Shown here piece after piece: positions 1 through 5,800 of a stretch of 29,672 nt of DNA. Position 1 is the stretch's first letter. Each line of letters starts with the position of its first letter. The notes under the pieces are model-generated. The model was given only the letters and a program-made list of their open reading frames with translations, did not search any database and was not told where the DNA came from. Location of the stretch: IMG/VR virus record IMGVR_UViG_3300025759_000466, positions 1-29,672 of that record, one strand, 5' to 3'. The DNA is from a virus. Both the position numbers and the translations under genes were made by a program.

Positions 1-201
1 AGATTTCTTTCTTTTCATGCCTGCGCTAGTGCATGCAGACATTGTGGGGCGGCATGCTGGGTAGCCTGTCTTTCTACTCTTGCCTGTATTCTTTCTACCG
101 CAAGGCACAAACTTGCCTGCGGCTTTAGAAGCTTTACAGTCTACCCAGCCCTTGCCTGAGTTTCTGCTAAACCACTTACGTAAGTTTTCGCTACCGCTCA
201 T
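1..201 (-). CDS. Small Lys/Cys-rich phage protein, C-terminus cut by window edge
   Basis: Reading the minus strand from the ATG at 201 gives an open frame of 67 residues that runs off base 1 without a stop. It begins MSGSENLRKWFSRNSGKGWV and continues with DCKASKAAGKFVPCGRK, then YPACRPTMSACTSAGMKRKK. The KWF..(N/K)GWVDC..PCGR..YPACRP pattern resembles a family of short basic proteins (I believe DUF5872-like) found in marine phages and some algal viruses; that name is from memory. Four cysteines are visible among many Lys and Arg, which would suit a metal- or disulphide-stabilised nucleic-acid-binding or internal virion protein. Its ATG overlaps the TGA of the upstream gene (ATGA), which supports this start. 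Function unknown. Confidence 0.7.
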   Translation of the reverse strand, partial: MSGSENLRKWFSRNSGKGWVDCKASKAAGKFVPCGRKNTGKSRKTGYPACRPTMSACTSAGMKRKKS

Positions 202-368
202 TTCTTTTTCTTTTTGTTGCCCCAGTTCTTAGCACCGACCTTACGGCACTTAGAAAGAGCGCCAGATGCATATGCTGAAGGCCAGACTCTGTATCTAGAC
301 TTGACCTTGTGATAGCACGCATCTCGCTTAGCCCCACCCTTTTTGTATTCTAGGGTTGGGTAGTTCAT
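198..368 (-). CDS. 56-residue Lys/Cys-rich conserved phage protein
   Basis: A short complete frame on the minus strand runs from ATG at 368 to TGA at 198-200 and encodes 56 residues: MNYPTLEYKKGGAKRDACYH, then KVKSRYRVWPSAYASGALSK, then CRKVGAKNWG and a lysine tail. The DACYHKVK..Y.VWPSAYASGALxKCRKVGA.NWG signature is one I recognise from many marine phage genomes, where it is usually a small protein of unknown role; the recognition is from memory. Two cysteines, high positive charge and several aromatics suggest nucleic-acid binding or packing inside the virion. Both ends overlap neighbours by ATGA junctions, so it is probably translated by coupling. No enzyme motif is visible. Confidence 0.8.
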   Translation of the reverse strand: MNYPTLEYKKGGAKRDACYHKVKSRYRVWPSAYASGALSKCRKVGAKNWGNKKKKK

Positions 369-1045
369 CTCTTAGATCTCTTACGACGGTCCTTCATACC
401 GCCCTTGCCGAACAGTGAGCCAACTGCTGGTCCTGAAGGTCCTTGGCCTCTAGCAGCTTTCTTTTTGGCCTTAGCCTCTTTCCTTGCTGCTCTCTTGGTA
501 ACCTTAGCGCTGTCCTTTTCAAGACCCTTGAGCAAGTCTGAGGTAGTCTTCTCCACCAAGAATGGTGACTTTGGCTTAGTAACCTTCTTCTTTTCCTTAA
601 CGTTAGGAGATGTCATGTCACCCTCCTTGTACTTCATCATTCCATTCTTCCCCTTCTTGATGACACCGCGGCCCTTCAAGATATCAGCTTGTGTTACCTT
701 GCCGTCACCAGTCAAATCAGGAAACTTCTTGCCTTTGCTTTTAAAGTCACCAGCCTTCTTCTTCATCATGCCTTTCTTGGCAGCAGCAGGAGGTCCAGCA
801 GATGGGCCACCACCCATTACGCCTGCGACTTTGTTTGCCATTCCAAGTCCCTTACCAATCTTCTGCATTGTGGGATTGTCAGACTTCTGCATAGCTCCTG
901 CAGCAAGTCCTGCTACTGGGCCAGCAAGTGCTCCAAGCATTGCTTTCTTTCTAGGCTTCTTCTTAGGGTCTACTCCGGGCTTCACCGCTCCGAACTTCAG
1001 TCTCTTAGGACCTTTAGACATGTAGGATGCTTTTCCTTTTTTCAT
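365..1045 (-). CDS. Very basic 226-residue protein with a hydrophobic segment and an EF-hand-like loop
   Basis: The protein is dominated by Lys, Arg, Gly and Ala. Residues 1-34 are basic. Residues 36-51 form a small Ala/Gly/Leu hydrophobic stretch (MLGALAGPVAGLAAGAM). Residues 110-121 read DLTGDGKVTQAD, which fits the calcium-binding loop of EF-hand or dockerin repeats (acidic or oxygen side chains at positions 1, 3, 5, 9 and 12, Gly at 6). The C-terminal third is lysine-rich and probably disordered or helical. Such proteins occur in marine phages without known function; an internal, DNA-associated or membrane-active virion component is possible. It starts 11 bases after the 40-residue gene and ends in an ATGA overlap with the next small gene. 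Function unassigned. Confidence 0.75.
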   Translation of the reverse strand: MKKGKASYMSKGPKRLKFGAVKPGVDPKKKPRKKAMLGALAGPVAGLAAGAMQKSDNPTMQKIGKGLGMANKVAGVMGGGPSAGPPAAAKKGMMKKKAGDFKSKGKKFPDLTGDGKVTQADILKGRGVIKKGKNGMMKYKEGDMTSPNVKEKKKVTKPKSPFLVEKTTSDLLKGLEKDSAKVTKRAARKEAKAKKKAARGQGPSGPAVGSLFGKGGMKDRRKRSKR

Positions 1046-1056
1046 TGTTTTAGTTT

Positions 1057-1179
1057 TTAGGATATGATTCCCAGAACATCTCTGTTTATAAGAGCCACTA
1101 TTTCATTGACCTTATCTATAATCTCCTGCTGAGTTGCAGAGGAATCAAGTTCTGTTATTGCTTGTTGAGGTGATGCCAT
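1057..1179 (-). CDS. 40-residue hypothetical protein
   Basis: A frame of 40 codons runs from the ATG at 1179 to TAA at 1057-1059: MASPQQAITELDSSATQQEI, then IDKVNEIVALINRDVLGIIS. Its ATG shares one base with the stop of the fibre-like gene upstream (TAATG), the junction type used elsewhere in this cluster, and it fills the only otherwise empty gap of over 100 bases at this end. The predicted product is a single amphipathic helix with regularly spaced Ile, Val and Leu, which could form a small coiled-coil oligomer. I do not recognise a family. Confidence 0.6.
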   Translation of the reverse strand: MASPQQAITELDSSATQQEIIDKVNEIVALINRDVLGIIS

Positions 1180-2597
1180 TACACTACGAGTGATACAGTT
1201 GATTGAAAGGTGAGGTACACTATCGCAGAGATAGTAGCATCGTCAAGTCCTACTGTGAATAGAACATAGTCTCCCTCACTGAGTGATGATGTGGTGGTGA
1301 CGTCATGTGCTAGCCACCCACCTGTTGTATTGTTGGATGTAAACTCTTTGTCTGCTCTCAGCGTCCAAGACGTGGACCCAACTGTAGACCCGAATGAAGA
1401 CACGCTCCATATCTGAGCTCTGTAGTTTTGAGAGTATCCTGTTGAGTTTACAGGCTTGTGGTTAAAGTCCCACCTGACCTTACCATCCGCAGGCACTCTG
1501 AAGGACAAGCCCCCATAAGTATTGGATATGCTCTGAGTGGTGGTATCTACTGTACCCGTATCAACGGTGTCCCAGACCTCAGTATTCCACAAGTAGTAGC
1601 TAGTACCAAATGAGCTGTTACCGCAGATTATTGTCCTGTTGCCATCGTCTGCATCAAACTGAAATCTACCAGCTAGCGTACAGATGTTTGTTGTATTGAT
1701 GGAGTCAACCTGCTCAGGGACACCGCTAGAATCCCCAACCCAGATCTTGCCTTGTGCTAGATTGGGGAGGTCATTGGATCTACCAATAGCCATAACTACA
1801 ATCTCCCCGTTGTTGGCATTGCTTCTACCGACCTTACCTACGTTCTGTATTAGGTTTGTACCAGTAGGCTTTGTTGCAGTAAGACCACCTGTTGCAGCAA
1901 CATAGAGTACATCTCCTTCAGAGAAGCTGCTTGTGTCAACATCATCAAGACTACCTATAGCAGTGGCTTGACCGTTACCGTTTGTTGAGTAGTCATCGAA
2001 TGCCAACCCAATAGATGGCATCTTGGCAGAATCAGCAGCATCTGCTTTTGCTACGGTGATTCTATTCTGACCATTGTTGTAACCAGTGATGTACAGTGGA
2101 TCACCCTTAGTGACAGCCTCATCAAATCTGACCTCGAGGGTTACTCTATCTGCATAGTCCCACTCTGCATCATAGTCAGTCCCGCTTACCTTCCTAAGGA
2201 CTTGAAACTGAGATCCTCCAGCAGGTAGGCCTGTAGCAGCATCCTCAGTAACTTGGAAGGTTATTGAGTTTATTGAGGTTACAAGAGGAGATTCAAAGGA
2301 AGGTTCTTGTTTTGGGACTCTACCATCCTTCTGCCTAGTACCCCCAGCTAGAGATACATTTGAGTACAGCAGTGTCCCTGCACCATCTCTAGCTTGTGCT
2401 GATATTGCTATGCAGGCTTCTTTCTCATTCCCCGCAGTAACTGCAAGCTCTACTTTTGCTGTAGTCTCTGTCCCATCTTGGTAAGTTCTAAACGTAAGCA
2501 GCACTGCACCACTTGACGCATAGGTAACTGTTTTCAGTTCCTCTGTGTCAAATGATGCAAAATCAGATGCTGTTCTTATGAATATGAACTTAGACAT
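1179..2597 (-). CDS. Tail-fibre-like / receptor-binding virion protein (472 aa)
   Basis: The middle of the protein (about residues 164-275) carries a pattern widespread in phage fibre proteins: GDPLYITG, then a segment ending MPSIGLAFDD, then TSSFSEGDVLYVAATGGLTA, VGKVGRS and NGEIVVMAIGRSNDLPNLAQGKIWVG. This looks like a beta-rich fibre repeat domain. The last roughly 180 residues are rich in Thr, Ser, Trp and Tyr in alternating hydrophobic strands (for example YVLFTVGLDDATISAIVYLT), as expected for a beta-sandwich or receptor-binding head. The first 80 residues probably form a separate attachment domain. It follows a small beta-rich protein with a 4-base gap. Role inferred: host recognition or virion decoration. 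Confidence 0.7.
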   Translation of the reverse strand: MSKFIFIRTASDFASFDTEELKTVTYASSGAVLLTFRTYQDGTETTAKVELAVTAGNEKEACIAISAQARDGAGTLLYSNVSLAGGTRQKDGRVPKQEPSFESPLVTSINSITFQVTEDAATGLPAGGSQFQVLRKVSGTDYDAEWDYADRVTLEVRFDEAVTKGDPLYITGYNNGQNRITVAKADAADSAKMPSIGLAFDDYSTNGNGQATAIGSLDDVDTSSFSEGDVLYVAATGGLTATKPTGTNLIQNVGKVGRSNANNGEIVVMAIGRSNDLPNLAQGKIWVGDSSGVPEQVDSINTTNICTLAGRFQFDADDGNRTIICGNSSFGTSYYLWNTEVWDTVDTGTVDTTTQSISNTYGGLSFRVPADGKVRWDFNHKPVNSTGYSQNYRAQIWSVSSFGSTVGSTSWTLRADKEFTSNNTTGGWLAHDVTTTSSLSEGDYVLFTVGLDDATISAIVYLTFQSTVSLVV

Positions 2598-2601
2598 AGA
2601 A

Positions 2602-3030
2602 TTAGTCCGTGTATATGACTATGTATTCCAACACAGTGTCAGCCACATCGGCCTTGACCATGATGTCTGACTCAGCAGAGTATGGGAGAATGATTGACTG
2701 TCCACCAGCAAGGTATCCAAGTGTTGCATCGGCAGTACCATCTTCATCCCCATCAAGCTTGATTGCAACAGCCTCTGTGAACGTGATGGATGATGGATCG
2801 GTTGACAGGTTCTTAATGAACACATATGCCAGTTGGTTCTCACCAGTTGCATCGAAGTCACTAGCATCGACAAGTACTTCGTCTGAAGTACCAATCTTGA
2901 CTCTAGCCAAACCTGTTGACAAGTCCAGTCCTGCTGTGCCGTCTGTGGTGAGTGAGAATGACGCACCAAGAGCTACATTTGACGTAGTAATGTCGCTGTT
3001 AAGTGCAAGTTTTATAGTTGAAGTTGCCAT
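2602..3030 (-). CDS. Small beta-rich virion protein (142 aa), likely paralogue of the 7321-7746 product
   Basis: The sequence is rich in Thr, Ser, Ala and Asp in alternating strands and has no Cys. Its second half, with AYVFIKNLS, GGQSIILPYS and VLEYIVIYTD, lines up with the 141-residue product at 7321-7746 (VFVFLRNTA, SGEFTYFPWI, KLEYILTPMR). The two have almost the same length and probably share a fold. Such proteins in phage late operons are usually minor head or tail decoration components; that role is inferred. It lies 2 bases after the membrane/coiled-coil gene and directly before the fibre-like gene. Confidence 0.65.
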   Translation of the reverse strand: MATSTIKLALNSDITTSNVALGASFSLTTDGTAGLDLSTGLARVKIGTSDEVLVDASDFDATGENQLAYVFIKNLSTDPSSITFTEAVAIKLDGDEDGTADATLGYLAGGQSIILPYSAESDIMVKADVADTVLEYIVIYTD

Positions 3031-3032
3031 GA

Positions 3033-3248
3033 TTATGAGTCTATTTGTTTACGAGCTAATATCAGCTTTATCTCAGCGATGTCTGAAGCAAGCTGCTTCA
3101 GAGTAGCATGAACTTCATCGTTCTGTCTCTCTAGGGCTATAATCCTAGACTTGTTCTTGCTTATCTCCTGAGTGAGCTTTACGTAGGTACCTACGAGACC
3201 ACCAGCCAGTATGATAATTTGATATAGATTAAGGGTATCTAGTTCCAT
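3033..3248 (-). CDS. 71-residue membrane/coiled-coil protein (holin or XhlA-like candidate)
   Basis: I choose the ATG at 3248, which shares a base with the upstream stop (TAATG), over the in-frame TTG nine bases earlier. The N-terminus is acidic (MELDTLNL), followed by one hydrophobic segment at about residues 9-24 (YQIIILAGGLVGTYVK), then a charged helix to the end with heptad-like Ile and Leu positions (ISKNKSRIIALERQNDEVHA and beyond). One N-terminal membrane segment plus a cytoplasmic or periplasmic coiled coil resembles small XhlA-type lysis proteins and some spanin-like proteins. It could equally be a virion membrane anchor. A separate, better holin is present at 6926-7324. Confidence 0.6.
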   Translation of the reverse strand: MELDTLNLYQIIILAGGLVGTYVKLTQEISKNKSRIIALERQNDEVHATLKQLASDIAEIKLILARKQIDS

Positions 3249-3511
3249 TATTTCCAATTACTGCACGATCCGCATCTCCAGACACGAAGTGACTTGTTTA
3301 TTCTTGAGTTAGGGTCTCTTGCTGTTTTGGCGCTGGTTAGTCTTCTCTTCATGCCACACATCCGCTTGCAGAAAGAGTTGCGCCTCTTACCGCCTTTGGG
3401 TTGTGGTGGCTTTATATTTTTGCCCTGGGCACGCAGTGATGCTCTACCCTTGGCATTAAGTCCTCCCTTAGGATTCTTACCTTCTTTTCTTGTCCAAGCT
3501 CCTGATGCCAT
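3248..3511 (-). CDS. 87-residue basic protein, DUF6321-like family
   Basis: The protein begins MASGAWTRKEGKNPKGGLNA, followed by KGRASLRAQGKNIKPPQPKG, RRNSFCKRMCGMKRRLTSAK and DPNSRINKSLRVWRCGSC. The WTRKEGKNPKGGLNAKGR...SFC.RM.GMK..LTSAKTA.DPNSRINKSLR.W.C pattern is one I recognise as a conserved small phage family (DUF6321 from memory, found in marine myoviruses and others). It has five cysteines, strong positive charge and no hydrophobic core of any length. Biochemical role unknown; nucleic-acid or zinc binding is plausible. It is one of several tiny Lys/Arg/Cys-rich proteins at this end of the window. Confidence 0.8.
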   Translation of the reverse strand: MASGAWTRKEGKNPKGGLNAKGRASLRAQGKNIKPPQPKGGKRRNSFCKRMCGMKRRLTSAKTARDPNSRINKSLRVWRCGSCSNWK

Positions 3512-3522
3512 AATTCTTTCTA

Positions 3523-3774
3523 TTAGGGTATATCTGGGATTACAACTATGTCCTCCTCATACCAATCTCCATCAACATCAGTTACTAGAGCACGCATCTG
3601 AGCATAGGTGTATGTGGTTTTTCCGATCAGTGCTGCCGGGGTACTACCTCTCCAACTTAGTATGCAGTTTGTACCATCAGTAGATCTCCTAACATCTTCC
3701 ACAGACGTCTGGCAAGTAACGGCTACAAGCTGTTTAGTCAGCTCTGATGTAGGTATTATAGTGTAAGTCTTCAT
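3523..3774 (-). CDS. 83-residue hypothetical protein
   Basis: The product starts MKTYTIIPTSELTKQLVAVT and ends EEDIVVIPDIP. It is mixed alpha/beta in composition with two Cys (CQTSVEDVRRS, NCILSW) and a segment TTYTYAQMRALVTDVDGDWY. No family is recognised. It starts inside an ATGA overlap with the LamG-domain gene and is followed by an 11-base gap, so it belongs to the run of small late genes. Probably a minor virion component, by position only. Confidence 0.6.
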   Translation of the reverse strand: MKTYTIIPTSELTKQLVAVTCQTSVEDVRRSTDGTNCILSWRGSTPAALIGKTTYTYAQMRALVTDVDGDWYEEDIVVIPDIP

Positions 3775-4559
3775 GAGTTGTATGGCAATGTCTCACTGAC
3801 TGCTGACAAGTATGTTGGGTCATTAATCTCCGTTCCATCAGCGTAATTTTCAGCTGAGTCTTCTGTGTTGTTCTCAAATCTGTACCACCACATCAGCTTA
3901 CCTAGTCCTACATCACCCCACGTAGTTAGGTCTATTAGATTGTTGTACATGTAAAGTACATTGGCTGCGGAAATCTCTGTCTTGAATAGCGACATTTCGT
4001 CTATATCCACTGGATCATAGTTTGCCGATCCTAGCAACTTGCCAAGGAACATACTTCCAGTTTCAATCACGTCACCGCTGTCATTATAGTTGAGGCTGAG
4101 TGCTAGAGCTCGTCCGTCTAGGTACAGTGACGTAGACCAGTTTGTAGACCTTGTAGACGTTACGGTAAACATGTGCCACGTATCATCAGAAATAGTGATA
4201 GGTGCGGAAGTAAGTATTACAGGACCTCCATTGGCAGCGTAGAAGTTTATAGATGTACCGCTACCACTAACAAATACTCTAGTGTAGTTAGTAGTTGTGC
4301 CCATGTTCCATATCTCAGTGTTAGCGTTGGCATCTATATCAGCGATTCTAAACCAGATATTGAATGTGAACTGGTTATCAGCGTTGACGTCAGCAAATGC
4401 TGTTGCTGCGGCGGGTGATCCAATAAAACGAACAGTCTGATCTACACCATCTAGAGATATAGCGAACTTATTCTCTACAGATGACCCACTACCAGAAGTA
4501 CCACCCTGCCTAAACAGGGTTGGTATGGACATGCTTCCTATGCTGTTAGGACCAAACAT
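3771..4559 (-). CDS. LamG/concanavalin-like lectin-domain virion protein (262 aa)
   Basis: After a Gly/Ser-rich start (GGTSGSGSS at about residues 19-27) the sequence reads as a laminin-G/concanavalin-like jelly roll: NKFAISLDGVDQTVRF, then QFTFNIWFRIADID, TWHMFTVTSTRS, STSLYLDGRALAL, MFLGKLLGS and VDIDEMSLFKTEISAANVLY. Order and spacing (SLDG, F.I..WFR.., W.....T, LYLDG, DE.S.F...LS..-.-..LYN) match the LamG_3 type. Such domains bind carbohydrates or host surface structures in phage adhesins. It sits among small structural genes with a TGATG start overlap and an ATGA end overlap. Carbohydrate binding is inferred; no specific ligand residues are assigned. Confidence 0.8.
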   Translation of the reverse strand: MFGPNSIGSMSIPTLFRQGGTSGSGSSVENKFAISLDGVDQTVRFIGSPAAATAFADVNADNQFTFNIWFRIADIDANANTEIWNMGTTTNYTRVFVSGSGTSINFYAANGGPVILTSAPITISDDTWHMFTVTSTRSTNWSTSLYLDGRALALSLNYNDSGDVIETGSMFLGKLLGSANYDPVDIDEMSLFKTEISAANVLYMYNNLIDLTTWGDVGLGKLMWWYRFENNTEDSAENYADGTEINDPTYLSAVSETLPYNS

Positions 4560-4843
4560 CAGTCACAGCTGTAGTAAGCCAGTACCTTAGCACCTGAAGT
4601 AAATGCTACACTTGCAAAGTCCCCGAAGATTGTTACACCTGCAGGTATTGCAAAGTCTACTGCATCCTCAATGTTGGAGGTGCATGCAGAGACATCCAGT
4701 GTGGACTCTGCTATAGCCTGTACAGCTGAGAATGGTCCTGAGTGCTCGCTGGTATCATCTATGAAAATGACACCGCAATCCCCTACACTAGCTCTATCTT
4801 TGATAGACTTCAGCAGTCTTTCTTCTTTTGTTTGAAAAGCCAT
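4559..4843 (-). CDS. Small virion-associated protein (94 aa)
   Basis: The product begins with a basic helix (MAFQTKEERLLKSIKDRASV), then SGPFSAVQAIAESTLDVSAC and ends with short strands (FAIPAGVTIFGDFASVAFTS, then VLAYYSCD). The GPF.AVQ...E.TLD.......N..... .IPAGVTI.G.F....L.SG..LAYY pattern is common in small phage proteins encoded near tail or fibre genes. The closing strands recall the C-termini of the 141- and 142-residue beta proteins in this window, so a shared small structural fold is possible. Its ATG overlaps the upstream stop (TAATG). Confidence 0.65.
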   Translation of the reverse strand: MAFQTKEERLLKSIKDRASVGDCGVIFIDDTSEHSGPFSAVQAIAESTLDVSACTSNIEDAVDFAIPAGVTIFGDFASVAFTSGAKVLAYYSCD

Positions 4844-5520
4844 TACTGTTGTGGTTTATTGTCTTGTTGTTTATCATTCTCCGTATCTGGGAAAGTGCCC
4901 ATCAACAGTTTTAATTCACCCCCGATCACACCTTGGTTGATCGCAGAGATCATGTCCGCAGGTAGAGGGTATGGACTTTGATCATCATAACAAGGTCCAT
5001 TGTTACAGGTATTGAATTTGAATACCTCTTCAGGGTCTTCAAAAACTCCTCTAACATTTATTGCCTCCAAGCCGTTAGGATTGTAGACGTAAATATACTC
5101 ATCAATTACGTAGTATTTGCTAAGTCCAGAAGTATATTTATCATATTGTAGGTATTCTACCTCATAAGGTTCTACTCTAGGAATAGTTCCTGTACCATCA
5201 GGTTTACCTATGTACGTAAAAGCGTCCTTGAAATTGAATCTAACTGTCCTAGGCATTTTCGTGTTTGTTCTATACACTGGACAATCAGTGGGTAGATTGC
5301 AGCACTTACTACCATCCACCTTTATCAGGTTAATACAACCTAGATCTTGTTCTATAGTTTTAGAGACGTGCCCATTGCGAGCATAGTCTCTACGTATTAA
5401 CATAGCACGATAGTGCTTAATGTTAAACTTGATCTGATCTAACGAGATATTCTCGTCATTGCTTGATCTACCCCCACGAACAAGGTTCAGAAGGTTGTAT
5501 GCCATTTCATCCAAAGTCAT
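4843..5520 (-). CDS. Conserved connector/ring-type structural protein (225 aa)
   Basis: The N-terminus MTLDEMAYNLLNLVRGG, then DENISLDQIKFNIKHYRAML, IRRDYARNG and IEQDLGCINLIKVD matches a protein I recognise from crAss-like and related phages (MTL.ELAY..L.LIR.G..SDDE.IS..QI.F.I.HYRA.LIRRD...N......EQDLG). It has paired cysteines (SKCCNLPTDC and CNNGPC) and strand-rich middle regions (FTYIG, KYYVIDEYIYVYNPNG). The C-terminus is polar and Gln-rich. Such proteins probably form part of the neck or ring assembly under the portal. It overlaps the small acidic gene by 14 bases. The start pattern also resembles that of the 405-residue protein at 18971-20188. Role inferred from family resemblance. Confidence 0.7.
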   Translation of the reverse strand: MTLDEMAYNLLNLVRGGRSSNDENISLDQIKFNIKHYRAMLIRRDYARNGHVSKTIEQDLGCINLIKVDGSKCCNLPTDCPVYRTNTKMPRTVRFNFKDAFTYIGKPDGTGTIPRVEPYEVEYLQYDKYTSGLSKYYVIDEYIYVYNPNGLEAINVRGVFEDPEEVFKFNTCNNGPCYDDQSPYPLPADMISAINQGVIGGELKLLMGTFPDTENDKQQDNKPQQ

Positions 5521-5800
5521 CGAACTGATCTTTTGCTTTCACTAATTCTGCGCACTTCTCGTACTCTTCTGTATCTGCGAAGTACTGTATAATATCATCG
5601 ATGACCAATGTGAACGTTTCAGGAGCTGTTGGATCAAACGGCAAGAAGATCATGTCCTCTGCTTTGTCCAGCAACTCCTTAATGGTGAGCTTGCCTGTAG
5701 CTACTTCATAAGCATTTCTATAGGCCTCATCCAATATCTCCATCTCCTCTTCGGCAGAGGCTAGGGAGTCTTCATCATGTTCATCTTCAAACTCTAACAT
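5507..5800 (-). CDS. 97-residue acidic helical protein
   Basis: The open frame extends upstream to an ATG at 5947, but that would overlap the C-terminal part of the metallophosphoesterase gene by 160 bases. I place the start at the internal ATG at 5800 (MLEFEDEHDEDSLASAEEEM), which overlaps the upstream stop by 14 bases. The product is strongly acidic and mainly helical, with TGKLTIKELLDKAEDMIFLP, then PFDPTAPETFTLVIDDIIQY and EEYEKCAELVKAKDQFDDFG. The DD.I.YF...EEYEKCAEL.. motif recurs in small phage proteins of unknown role. It could be a chaperone for a neighbouring structural protein or a regulator; function not assigned. Confidence 0.65.
   Translation of the reverse strand: MLEFEDEHDEDSLASAEEEMEILDEAYRNAYEVATGKLTIKELLDKAEDMIFLPFDPTAPETFTLVIDDIIQYFADTEEYEKCAELVKAKDQFDDFG

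Noticed and set aside
405-1025. 206-codon plus-strand open frame
   Set aside because: It lies antisense to the lysine-rich protein; its Phe/Leu/Ser-rich product is what antisense reading of Lys-rich codons gives, and no plus-strand gene context exists.
2609-3106. 165-codon plus-strand frame
   Set aside because: Antisense to the 142-aa beta protein and the 71-aa gene; no recognisable motifs, and it crosses two real gene boundaries.
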